Part shown: piece after piece, positions 1 through 10,589 of the stretch
Layout: every line of letters begins with the position of its first letter
Position numbering within the stretch: position 1 is the first letter of the stretch
Origin: Cunninghamia lanceolata
Taxonomy: Eukaryota; Streptophyta; Pinopsida; Cupressales; Cupressaceae
Direction: 5' to 3'
Assembly: GCA_027924645.1 (NCBI GenBank)
Contig: BSBN01000233.1
Coordinates: 4,110,501 to 4,174,500, forward strand
Length of the DNA: 64,000 bases
The notes under the pieces: model-generated
Databases searched by the model: none
The model's input: only the letters and a program-made list of their open reading frames with translations
Told to the model about the DNA's origin: nothing
Program-made: the position numbers and the translations under genes

Positions 1-854
1 TCCTTTGTTTTCTCCTCCAAGTCTCCGCTTGTGTGCTCCTCTTAGATAATTCTTTCAAACTTAATTGCAATGATTTTAAATGGCATTTCAGAGGATCTCT
101 TCCTTGTCTACAATTAATTGTTCTAGAGTTTTAATTTTTGTGATCGTTGTGAGATGTCACATCGTCATAACTTCTCTCATCGGTATGATTTTTGTAATGT
201 CAGGGTGATTTAATATCTTCTTATGGCATGAACATTTGCTTATGGATCAATCATTGTGATCCTTCATCTGTCTGCTCAATGCCATCTTTCATATGTGAGT
301 TTGTATCGGCAAGATATTTTCAAGATCTACCCGATATAGAAGTGGGCATGGTTATCATTGGCCTGACTTTCTTTATCGTCATGGGAATAACATTCTTTTC
401 TAATATCTCAAGTGTCTTCGATATGACTATCGGTGAGAGTCTTGTCGATGAACATGGTCATTGTTGTCATCAAAATGAGATATGACATTGGGATGACTTA
501 TTTCAAGTTATTCGATCATGGTTGTTTCCCCGATAGCCCTTTTATATCCTTCATCAGAGTGACCATTCACAATATGTCACCAACATCTTTATCATTGTGA
601 CCATCAGTTTGGCAAGACTTATAAACCTCGTTCTGACTTGTTTAGTTTTGCCGATGGTTCTTATCTTCCATACATATCAGCGTGACTTATGCCGAAACAA
701 TTTTGTTAGTCGCTGAGACATTAGAATGTCAGAGACTCTTTAATTTTTTGCTCCGATGTTCATCTCCTATCAAGGATCACTAATTCCCTCCATTCCATGG
801 GATGCTCGGTGAGAGTCCTATCGAATTCCTCCATTGGTATGATTTATATTGTTG
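1..854. other. Unassigned repetitive flank, no gene recognised
   Basis: AT-rich sequence with recurring words such as ATCGGTATGAT and GTGACTTAT, but no reading frame longer than about 85 codons and nothing I recognise. It is the left half of the site into which the first gypsy element inserted; its right half resumes at 14432. It is probably part of an older decayed repeat, but the sequence alone does not show which. Confidence 0.5.
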
Positions 855-859
855 GGGGG
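855..859. repeat. Target-site duplication GGGGG, left copy
   Basis: Five G residues directly before the TG that opens the 5' LTR at 860. The same five G residues follow the closing CA of the 3' LTR (14427-14431). A 5-bp duplication is normal for Ty3/gypsy integrase. A homopolymer is weaker evidence than a mixed sequence, but it fits LTR ends set independently by alignment. Confidence 0.8.
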
Positions 860-1512
860 TGTTGTGATGTTCACAACATGCCCCATTTTACTCCTCAGCA
901 AAATGAGTACCCCTACTGTGGCTTTGCTTTGCTTTTCCATTTTGCTTCTTTTTCATTTCTGTGGGTCTGTCTGGTGGTAAAGGGAAAAGAGGGTTAAAAT
1001 TGTAGACCTTGTTAAAAATAGATAAAAGATGTATTTTCAGTACCAGGGAATAATATGGTTGGATTCCTTGTGAAAAATGAGCTAGGGTTGCTTTTTGAAC
1101 CATTTTAAAATTTGCCATATTTTACAAGTTATGGGCATTTTCGTAAAATATACAAGGGAAGGGTTTGCTGTTTGCACATACAAGTTTGTTTGTAATCGGG
1201 CTCATATACAAGGTTGTTTACATGTTGAGTCGCTTGCATGTTGCACATACATTGCCCTTTATACATCACTTTCATAGACAAAGGTGATTGTATGTCCTTC
1301 ATCTTGTATGCATTTTAATAATAAAGGTTCTATGTATACATACAAGGTGGACCCAAAATGTTATGAAATAGGATTTAATGGCTGTATGTAGGTGTGCTTG
1401 TATGTTAAGTAAACATACAAGTGTAACATACAACGAAATATACACTGTGCAGACCTGAAAAGTTATTAAATGGAGTTGACTGTTTGTATGTTTGATGCTT
1501 TGTATGTTTTGA

Positions 1513-1539
1513 CGTTTGTATGTTTTGAACATACAAACG
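1513..1539. repeat. Perfect hairpin in the 5' LTR
   Basis: Arms CGTTTGTATGTT and its exact reverse complement are separated by TTG. The 3' LTR keeps the structure at about 12257-12281 with 11-bp arms although both arms have changed. It sits within a block of many shorter TTGTATGT and ACATACAA words. Confidence 0.85.
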
Positions 1540-2753
1540 AAACATACAAAGGCTGAAGTATACAAGGCACTGTATACATACAAACGAATACATACAAGTG
1601 CGAATGATACAAGAGGAGAGAGAAATGTGGTCCCCACCACTTGTATATCGGGTGTTTGTATGTTGCCGATATACAAGCGAATGATACAAGTTAAAGGATA
1701 CAAAGGGCATAACCGAAACATTATCAAATGAGATTAAATGATTGCATGTATCCGCCTTGTATGCATGTTTGAGATACAAAGAAAAACATACATGGTAATT
1801 TATGCATTGTGATAAACATACAATGTAGATCTCAGCGAAGATTAAATTTGGTTAAGTAGATGTATCATTACTCAATATATATCAAAAATGCATACCGATA
1901 TACAAAGCTGCGGATGCAAGAGAAAGTTAGAATGAGTTAATTCATTGTATGTATATCTAATTGTATATTGGAAGATACAAGCACAATATGCATCGAAGTA
2001 TACATTGGACGGAATTGAAAGTTATAAAATTGAGTTAAGTGCTTGTATGTTCTGTGCCCGAATGCATATGAAGAGATACATACATTGCCGATATACAATG
2101 CGGAACTCAGAGAAAATTTAAATCCAGTTAAACGAATGTATCACGCCCGGCTTGTATATTGGAAGATATAGGGAATTAAGGAAGGAAAAGGGCGGGAAAG
2201 TAGAGCGATGGATTTTTGAATCCATTTTGAAGCCCAATGCATGTTTTTTCATCAACGATGGTTGACCCGACCCTTTTAAACACTGCGTATGCATTTAGAT
2301 ATGTGATTAATCACTATTTCAGGACCTGATATCTATGTTTATGCTCTCAGCCTGATTCAATGTAATGTTTAATTTTTTCCTGCTAGTTTTATTAAACGAT
2401 GATACTTATTGCTTGTCTATTTTTGCAAGTTTGCAGTTGAGGAAGGAGCTGAAACTTGATGGCAATGATGTCATGGAAGGGAGATCTGATCTTAGAGGCA
2501 GAGGAAGATAAGGATGGAGCGCAAGAAGTCAAGGGTATTCAATGATGGAGACAAAATGTGCAAAGACATCATGGCAGCAGACAACAGAAGTTATTATTGA
2601 GTTGCTAGGGTTTCCAGAAGGGCATATTTCACCCAAATTTGATGTATGCTCAGAGATATTTTTGGAGACTTGTTTTCCAACATTTATTGCTATAACCGGA
2701 GGTTTGAACCATTGCTTAACTAGGGTTTTGAGTTGTATTAAGGACAGTCAAGT

Positions 2754-2762
2754 CTATATATT
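2754..2762 (+). promoter_or_regulatory. Candidate TATA box of the 5' LTR
   Basis: CTATATATT is followed by TGTGCCTCTGTACA. The same box is at 13489-13497 in the 3' LTR and, inverted, at 63302-63310 in the third LTR copy, while much around it has drifted. This position would leave about 900 bp of transcribed LTR (R and U5). The transcription start is not determined. Confidence 0.55.
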
Positions 2763-3696
2763 GTGCCTCTGTACATTGTAATATTTTACACAGGGATTTG
2801 TAACAACAAGATTTTGTAAAAGTAGCACTTAACATAGCATTTAGAAGTAGAAGGAGGTCACCTGTGTCTGTAGTAAGGAACATGTGGAACATCCTGCTTC
2901 CTTATTGTATCTGTAAGGCTTGTAAGTTTCCTATAATTTGATCATTGAAGCTAGGAGTCATTCAGACATTGTAAATCTTATATGACTGTCTGTTTCTAAT
3001 ACAATTGAATCTAGAATTATGCATCTATCTTTTGAGTGTTTTCTTTCTCTTCATTGTGTTTGAAACATTTTCTCTTAGAGATTGTAATTTTAGGTGTATG
3101 TTTGTGAAAATGCTCAGAACTTACATTTAAGGTTTTTAGTCTGTGGATTTGATCAATTTGCTGCATTATTTACAAAGTGCATAACAGAACAATTAGATCC
3201 TTTGATAGAATGAATGATGTTTAGCTTAGATCTTTCTAACTTTTCCCAACCCATCTGAAAATACTTAGCTTAAAACGTAGAAATTTAAAGGAAATTGTCT
3301 CATATTTGAAAGAAGCATACATAGCTGAGTTGAAAGTAGACAGTTTTCATAATATTGAAGAGGAGAAAGCTTACAATAATATAAATCATTTAAAGCTTCG
3401 TAAACATAGTAACAAGTTTATGTAAAAAGAATGAACAACATACTGATATTTATGATCTTTTCCATAGTTTGAGTCCAGAAACCATCAAGAAACCCTAAAT
3501 CACATAAGTCCCCTTAAACATTACAGCTTCACATTAATGTACTGAATTTGCCCAACAGGTCAAGACCTGACCATATTAAACTTGGGATTAAGCAAATCTT
3601 AATCAATTTCTTCATATCTTTCAAGTCAGTTAGGTTCATTCTATGTGAATTTTAACTATTGTTATGACTGTGTTAAAACAATCATCAACAGTTTCC

Positions 3697-3713
3697 TGGT
3701 GCTAGAAGGAGGG
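3697..3713 (+). promoter_or_regulatory. Primer-binding site, probably tRNA-Asn
   Basis: TGGTGCTAGAAGGAGGG lies 6 nt after the LTR end. From memory, plant tRNA-Asn(GUU) ends in CCCTCCTTCTAGCGCCA, which would pair over 16 of these 17 positions; the mismatch at the fourth base fits a C-to-T change. The tRNA identity rests on recall and was not searched. Confidence 0.75.
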
Positions 3714-3918
3714 CCTGATTGGAATTAGGTTTTGTCAAGTAGAGCTGGCTCATAACAGCGGTAGAGTGACTAGATCTAGATCTAGTTCAGGGGATATATT
3801 TGTGCAATTACCTGATATAAGGTGAAGTAAGAGTTCTATGATCTGGAACCCTAAAATATCTCACCCATGAGGCTCATCTAACACCCCCCCTAGATCACTT
3901 TATACTATCCATAACATT

Positions 3919-5772
3919 ATGAGTCCTGACATTTCTTCATTCAGATCTTTAAATCTTGGTTCAGGTACTCCTAGATGTCCTAGTCCTCCTAGAGATCCTA
4001 TCCCACTAGTGAATCCAGGTATTCCTACAGGTCCAGGTCAAGCACAAGCACCTATAATGGCTTATTTCAATGTCCATTCTCCCATAGCATTCCCTAATTA
4101 TAATGAGATGCCCAAAAATCTGGAAAAGATATGTCCCAAATACCAGTTGCACCAAGATCCAGAAGACCACATTAGAATATTCAAGGAGGCATGCTTTAGG
4201 GCCAGATTAGAACACGAGGACATTGTGTGTAGATTGTTTCCCTACACCTTCAATGAACAAGCCTCTAATTGGTATGTAAACTTACCCAATGGCTACATTT
4301 CTTCTTGGTCACTTATGGAAGAAGCATTTCTGTCTAGATTTAGAGGACCCATTGATCCTTGCATCTTGTATCATAGATTGGCTACCATAAAAAGAGGTGA
4401 GGGAGAGTTGATTGATAATTTTAATGACAGATTTCAAAAGGCCTACTCTAGGTTGGTAGACCCTTACACCGTGGATGATGATACCTTGTTAGCTATGTAC
4501 TATGCAGCCTTGGATCCTTTAACTACCATGTTTGTCAAAAGAAAACCTGACATAGATTCAATATCCAAATCCTATAAAGAGGCAGCCTTAGTAAACCAAG
4601 AGATGAGGCATACAACCTATAGTCCATTTGTTAATGGAGGAAATTTTGGGATGCAAAATCAGGCACAACCTTGGAATGGAGTCCTTATGCATCACACTTC
4701 GTTATTAAATCCGGTTCCTACTTACACATCTGTGTATAGTCCTACCCCAATCCAAGTCATAACTCCTTACATGGGTAACACTGCTAATAATAGTCAAAAT
4801 AGTGGTCAGCCTTTCTTCCGACCTCTTAGAGATACAACTGTGGCAAAAGCACAAGACAAAAGGGAAGAAATCAAAGAGATCATTGCACATTTGAAAAGAT
4901 TGACCACCGAAGTGACACAACTAAGAAATGAGAATCTTTATGGAAGAGGCAACCAAGGATACAATCAAAATCATAATTATAACCAAGGCCAAAATCAGAA
5001 CTATAGTTCAAATCAAAATCAGTATTACAATCAAAACTATAATCAGAGCCATACCCAAAATAATAGCCAAGGCCAATGTTCAAATTAGAGCCAAAACTAT
5101 AATCAACATCAAGGTCATAACCAAGGGCAACTAATGCAAAATAGAGGACCAGTGGTAGATAATAGGGCCTGGGGTAATAATAACAAAAATTAGAATCAGC
5201 CTACGCCACCTAAGACATGGAATACTAGACCAAACAATGGTAGTCTATCTTCTCCTTTTGAGAATATAGATAATCATGATGCAAAATAAACAGCTGGCAT
5301 CCAAATGGCCAATACATCACTAAAAAACTGGTGCAGATTTCACAATACCAATGCCCATGCTGAGCTTGACTGTCCACAGTTCCATTTAGCAGCCAGCATT
5401 TTTAATGTAGATGTATAGCCTCCTACTTCTGAATTTCTCATTCCCAAAGGTAATGAGGTAGTACCCTCAGGGTATGATACAGCTTTAGTCTTAGAAACCT
5501 TTACCTTTGCAACTACAAAAGAGAAAGAAGATGAATTGTTAGAGGATGAACCATACTTTTGTGAAAATCTTTATCTTGAATCAGCCTTTGTGTTAAATGC
5601 TTTTCAGTTTCCCTTTGAGACTGAAAATGAGGTGTTGACTAAAATAGAAGAGGTGCAGGCCTTTCAACAGACAAATAAAAACCACACCTACAATTTAAGG
5701 AACAACACTAGACCAGTAGGACCTTTCACCACTTCTATTCCTCCTAACAACTTCAATACACCCCCAGATTAG
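3919..5772 (+). pseudogene. gag: gag polyprotein of the first gypsy element, degraded
   Basis: Forms the particle that packages element RNA. An open stretch of 389 codons begins at ATG 3919. Residues about 65-230 match the Retrotrans_gag pattern of Tat elements (DPEDHIRIF, ASNWYVNLP, SRFRGPIDP). Residues about 335-415 are a low-complexity tail of Asn, Gln and Tyr. Further on in the same frame a CX2HX4HX4C motif (around 5333-5372) is the usual zinc-binding region of this gag type. Stops interrupt at 5086 (TAG), 5191 (TAG), 5287 (TAA), 5416 (TAG) and 5770 (TAG); the surrounding residues suggest each was glutamine. The frame itself stays intact into the protease, so base substitution alone broke it. 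Confidence 0.88.
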
Positions 5773-5883
5773 AATGCTAGCAACAATCCCACCATACTTA
5801 AAGCTAATCCTCATGCAAATACTAGAACATTAATACAAAAGGTCCAAACAAGTAAAACTGAAACAATAGAGACAACAAGATTA

Positions 5884-7074
5884 ATGAGCTACTTGTCAGA
5901 GGAAATAAAGAAAATTAAGGTCAGTATACCTCTAAATCAACTATTGAAAACTCCAGGGATCAAAAATGCTTTTATTAAATCTTTGGATACATCCATGATA
6001 GATGAGGTTGTTGCTAATATAGCTGCTCCTAATAGAGATTCACCACCTAAAGAGAAAAGTAAGAAAGTTGAGCAGCCTTCCAATACAAATGTAGTAATGT
6101 ATGCTGATAAGAAGGATGCTCCTCCTTTCATGTTAACTGTTAGAATGTGTGGGAAGAACATACACAATTGCATGGTGGACTTTGGTGCATCAACCAATGT
6201 AATGCCCTTAGGGATATGTAAAACTCTAGGGCTAACTCCCACCAAATCTGCCAAGGTTGTCACACAGTTAGATAAAACTAAGGTTAGTGTGATAGGAGAA
6301 GTAATGAACATTCAAATGCAATTAGCTTTAGACCCTAGGGTAAGCCAATTCATTGACATTCAAATAGTGGATATACCTGTGAATTATGGAATGTTGCTAA
6401 GTAGGGATTGGTCCAAGACATTAAACGGATATATGGCCACTAATTTTTCACATATGTGGCTACCTTGGAGAGGTGTCCCAAAACAGATTAGAATAGAAGC
6501 AAAACCCAGGATGAAACACATGATAACAGAGTATAATCGAACGAATGAAATATTATATACTACTGTTGAACCTGGTGTTTATAGGATTACTAACAATGGG
6601 GTACAAATTGAAGAGATCATGATGTTAAACTTTAGAGAAAAACATGTTAGCAAGGAGACAACATTATTCATTGAGTCTGATGGAAATTTTTCAAATGAAG
6701 AAAACAATGCAATGGACAAATTTGGTCATGCCATTAGACAAGAGGTGGAAGAGTGCATTAAACAAAATCTGCCAGTCCAATGTAAATTGTATAAGGACAG
6801 ATGTAGAGTTCACGATAGGCCACATTTTGAGGAGAGTTGTGGAATGAGCAAAGACATCATTGAATATGAATACAAAAAATGCACAAAGAGGGTAGGGCTG
6901 CAAGAGGGAAATGTGAATCTTGATCAACCACAGAGATACTTTCAGAGTAATGTAGATGCTCTGATTTCAGATTTAGGAGAGGGAATAAAGGACAAGGGTA
7001 GTTGTCTTTCTGATTTGCAAGCTGAAAATACACATATGCGAGTTGACCAAATAGAAATACCCATGAATAAATAG
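5884..7074 (+). pseudogene. Aspartic protease region, catalytic motif altered
   Basis: Would cleave the Gag-Pol polyprotein. It is in the same frame as gag with no frameshift between. The active-site segment reads NCMVDFGASTNVMPLG near residues 96-111 of this stretch; retroviral-type proteases have D-S/T-G-A, so Phe replaces Ser or Thr, a single C-to-T change. Downstream segments (VNYGMLLSRDWSKTLNGYM) match the Tat protease C-terminal region. The last 150 residues or so form a hydrophilic linker to the RNase H. The stretch ends at TAG 7072 where NK-stop-TITSQ suggests a lost glutamine. Confidence 0.85.
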
Positions 7075-7089
7075 ACCATCACCTCACAA

Positions 7090-7809
7090 GTGATAGAAGA
7101 GACAAAGCATGCCAAGGTAAAAGGTCAGAAAAGTAAAGAAGGCATGTGGACACTAAAATGTGATGGGTCCAAATCAAAACAAGGTGCGGGTGCAGGTGTT
7201 GAACTCATAGATCCTCAAGGTAAATCATATCTAGCAACATATAGACTGCAATTTTCCTGTACGAACAATATTGCTGAATATGGAGCCTTAATTTTGGGAC
7301 TTGTCATGGCCATCAAGAAAAAGGTGAAAATGATTAAGTTATTTTTAGATTCTAAGCTAGTGGTTAGACAAGTAAGGAAACTATATGCTTGCAACTACAA
7401 GAAAATGATTTGTTACAGACATAGAGTATGGGGTTTAATGGATTCATTTGATGGTTTCAACATAGAGCATATCCCTAGAGACTTAAACCATAGACTAGAC
7501 GCACTAGCAGTTGCTGCTAGCACATTAGAACCCTTGACACTGTTAGGTCTGAGACGATTTGCTATTGAATTAGTTAATGTTCCCAGTATCCCAGACAATG
7601 TTACACATTTTCAAGTATTTGGACGGGATCAGCAAATTATTGATTTTCTGACTCGTAATGAGATATTTGAGGCTCAAATCATTGATGAACAAGAAAGGCC
7701 TGAGATAACATGGGACGAAGAGGATATAATCAACTTGAAGAGCAACTTCTTACCCAAAGGAGTAATTGAATTAGAGCATATTTTTGACTTTGATGGGGTA
7801 ATAAGATAG
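7090..7809 (+). pseudogene. Archaeal-type RNase H (aRNH) located before RT
   Basis: Would degrade the RNA strand of RNA/DNA hybrids in reverse transcription. The four acidic active-site positions are visible: D in LKCDGSKSKQGAG, E in NNIAEYGALILGL, D in LFLDSKLVVRQV and D in NHRLDALAVAAS. The pattern is that of the extra, archaeal-like RNase H acquired by plant Tat elements, not of the ordinary gypsy RNase H. It is continuous in frame with gag and protease and ends at TAG 7807; a frameshift between there and 7851 separates it from RT. In Tat elements as I recall them this domain usually follows RT and its RNase H, so its position upstream is notable. Confidence 0.85.
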
Positions 7810-7850
7810 AAAGACTTACCCAAAATAAGGGGGGCAAGTGTGATTCACAC

Positions 7851-8914
7851 AACTTAGGGACAGAGCAAAATCCACAAAATGTGCTAATCGGAAAGGCTTG
7901 CTCTGAGAAAATAAGAAAAAAAAATTTAGGTGTCCTGAAAGAATACAAACACGTCATAGCATGGACTTATGAAGACTTGAAAACATATGATACGTCCATC
8001 ATAACTCACGTGATACCTTTGAGACTAGATCTTAAACCATTTAGGTAGAAACAAAGGCCTATGAACACCATTTTAGAGCCTTTAATCTTCGAAGAAGTAA
8101 AGAAGTTATTGTCTGCTAGAATAATTTTTCCAGTTAGACATTCAACCTGGGTAGCTAACCTAGTACCAGTGAGGAAGAAAACAGAGACATCAGGTTATGC
8201 GTAGACTTTAGAAATTTGAACAAAGCATCTGAAAAGGATAATTATCCTCTGCCTCCAATAGATGAAGTGCTGTAAACAGTGAATGGGGCAAAGATGTCTT
8301 TTTTAGATGGTTTCTCGTGCTATAACCAGGTTTTAATTGATAGAGATGACACATTAAAAACCACCTTCACTTGTAAATGGGGAAATTATGCATATAGAAG
8401 AATGCCTTTTGGTTTGATCAATGTAGGTGCCACTTTTCAGAGAGCCATGGACATCGCATTCTGTGGATTATCAGGTAAGTGCATTGTCATGTATATGGAT
8501 GATTTGACTGTGTATTCTAAGGATGCATCCACTCACACTGAAGATCTCAGGAAAATACTTAAGCGATGTGAGAGGTACGGAATTTCCCTTAACCCTAAGA
8601 AATGTTCATTTGGAGTAACAGAAGGTAAATTACTAGGGAATGTCATTTCTGAAGATGGAATATCGATTGACCCAGATAAAATAGAATCAATAAAAAAATT
8701 GCAAATACCAAACAGTAGGAAAGAGTTAAAATCATTTTTTGGTAAAATTAACTTTGTTCGGAAGTTTATCACGGGTTTTGCAGAAATTGTGCAGCCCTTA
8801 AATGCGATGTTAAAGAAAGATGCACGAATGGAGTGGACACCCATGGCTAGGGCTGCATTAGAAGATATCAAGCAGGCCATTTCTGATGCCCTTGTATTGG
8901 CAAGCCAAGACTAG
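7851..8914 (+). pseudogene. Reverse transcriptase, YMDD intact
   Basis: Copies element RNA into DNA. Blocks in order: the entry region with TYEDLKTYDTSII, the palm start ARIIFPVRHSTWVANLVPVRKK, then RLCVDFRNLN and DNYPLPPIDEVL, MSFLDGFSCYNQ, MPFGLINVGATFQRAMD, the catalytic YMDDLTVYSKD, and SLNPKKCSFGV. Damage: TAG 8046, a frameshift near 8180 just after VRKK, TAA 8273, and TAG 8912 at the boundary to the next domain. The catalytic aspartates survive. Confidence 0.92.
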
Positions 8915-8920
8915 ACTAAG

Positions 8921-9436
8921 ATGTTTTATATTTATTCCTTCCCGTCCTCCCATTCAGTCACTTCTGCCCTAACACAGAAGGGTGCAAACAATGAGGAAAA
9001 ACCCATTGCATTTATGAGCACACCTCTGAAGGACACACAACTAAGATATCTAGATACTGAAAGGCAAGCATTCGCACTAATGAGGGCTGTGAAGAAGTTT
9101 AGGCACTATATTCTGCGCAGCCAGGTCAAAGCCATAGTGCCAGACGTAGCAGTAAAGATGCTGCTGATGCAGAATGAACTTGGGAAAAAGAGGGCCAAAT
9201 GGATCACCACGCTGTAAGAGTTTGACATGGAAATCATTCCCATGAAGCTGGTTAGAGGGTAGGCATTGGTACAAACAATAGAAAACATAGACCCAGATTT
9301 AATAAAACAGCAGTATGTACTGAATTCCTAGGATGCATCAGACTGGTATGGCGATTTAAATGCTTTTCTAATAGCTAGAAAGTACCCAAATAAGATGAAA
9401 GTTTCTCAGAGGAGAGCTTTGAAGATTAAAGCATAG
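8921..9436 (+). pseudogene. RT-linked gypsy RNase H (gRNH), degenerate
   Basis: Directly follows RT in the same frame. It has the familiar motifs KPIAFMSTPLKDTQLRYLDTERQAFALMRAVKKFRHYI, shown here in part only as landmarks (PIAFMSTPLKD, YLDTERQAFAL, FRHYILRSQ). The first catalytic aspartate expected in the opening strand is absent: the segment reads FYIYSFPSS. The same kind of loss in the second gypsy element argues for a family trait in which the upstream aRNH does the catalysis. Stops at TAA 9215, TAG 9260, TAG 9329 and TAG 9434. Confidence 0.8.
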
Positions 9437-9442
9437 AACTAT

Positions 9443-10589
9443 ATGGTACAGGGAGGTATTCTATTCAGGAAGAACCATGATGGAATCTATTTGAGACGTC
9501 TAAATAGAGCTGAGGCAAATAAGGTGTTGACAGAACTACATGACAAGTACAGAACTAGCCATGGTTCCCATCTAGCTACAACACATAAAATATTGAGGAT
9601 AGGCTATTACTGGCCCACGATGTTCAAAGATATAGAATCACATTAAGAGTTGCCACACCTATCAGACTATAGCAGATAAAGGAAGAAATCAGGCCAATCC
9701 ATTACAGCCTGTGATTGAATCAAGACCATTTGCACAATGGGGCCTAGACTTTATTGGAGTCATCAATCCTCCATCTTCTGCAGGACACAAGTTCATACTG
9801 ATGGTGACGAACTACTATACAAGGTGGACTGAGGCCACATGCTGCAAGTTCTCCACGACTGAGGTAGTTATCAAGTTTCTTGAAGAGAACATCGTAACTA
9901 GGTTTGGAACTCCCTATTCATTTGTATGTGATAACGGCCCTGCTTTCTCTTCTTTGAAGTTTTCTAAATGGGCATTTGAATACGGGATTGTTTTAAGGTT
10001 TTCTTCAAATTATTACCCTCAAGGTAATGGATTAGCTGAGTCTACGAACAAAATTTTGTTAGACATAATCAAGAAGCTAATTATAAAGAGTCCTAGAGAG
10101 TGGAATACCTTGTTAAAACATGCATTGTGGGTAGATAGGACCAAGTTTAAAACAACTTTAGGTAGTGCACCTTATCATTTAGTTTATGGGACTGATCCCA
10201 TACTTCCAGTAAATCTGAGAATACCAATCTGGAAGTTTGCCAATGAGTATTTGGGCTTTCATAATCATAGGGAAGCTAGGATAGTACAAATGCTACAACT
10301 AGATGAGAAAAGAGGTCAAGGCATCGAGAAATTTGCCAAACACCAAGCAGTAGTTAAGAGGTGGTTTGATAAGAGGGAAAGAGTCAAAACATTTAGGATA
10401 TTAGACTTAGTATTGTGCTGGGATAAAGCACATGAAAAGAAGGGGAGTCATGGAAAATTCAACAAACTATGGTTAGGTCCATTGCAAGTCTCAGAAATAA
10501 TAGGAGATAACACATTTAGACTCAAGACCTTGACTGGAGAAGATGTGCCATTACCAGTTAATGGCCAACATTTGAAACACTACTTCTAG
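9443..10589 (+). pseudogene. Integrase, DDE triad present, zinc finger damaged
   Basis: Inserts element cDNA into the genome. The N-terminal zinc region is visible (HKILRIGYYWPTM) but TAA 9644 and a frameshift between 9646 and about 9660 split it, and the CX2C half reads CHTYQ, so the second cysteine appears to be tyrosine. The catalytic core is open from 9711: D in GLDFIGVINPPSS, D in FVCDNGPAFSS, E in NGLAESTNK. The C-terminus ends GQHLKHYF and TAG 10587, as in Tat elements. No chromodomain follows. Confidence 0.92.

Larger units (their letters stand above)
860..3690 (+). repeat. 5' LTR of the first gypsy element
   Basis: 2,831 bp, aligned end to end with 11605-14426. It opens with an 8-bp perfect inverted repeat, TGTTGTGA and TCACAACA around TGT. 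From roughly 1150 to 2160 it is dense in the words TTGTATGT and ACATACAA, including a perfect 12-bp-arm hairpin at 1513-1539. A TATA box lies at 2754. It ends ATCATCAACA at 3690. A relative in inverse orientation is at 62342-64000. Confidence 0.93.

Noticed and set aside
2542..2781. 79-codon ORF in the 5' LTR, with a similar one at 13277-13516
   Set aside because: It is open in both LTRs, but the third LTR copy (inverted, about 63290-63530) has stops and shifts at the same place, and the conservation is explained by LTR identity and promoter constraint. No protein pattern.
4705..5083. Opposite-strand ORFs inside gag
   Set aside because: Shadows of the Asn/Gln/Tyr-rich gag tail; the AAT/CAA/TAT codons rarely give stops on the other strand.
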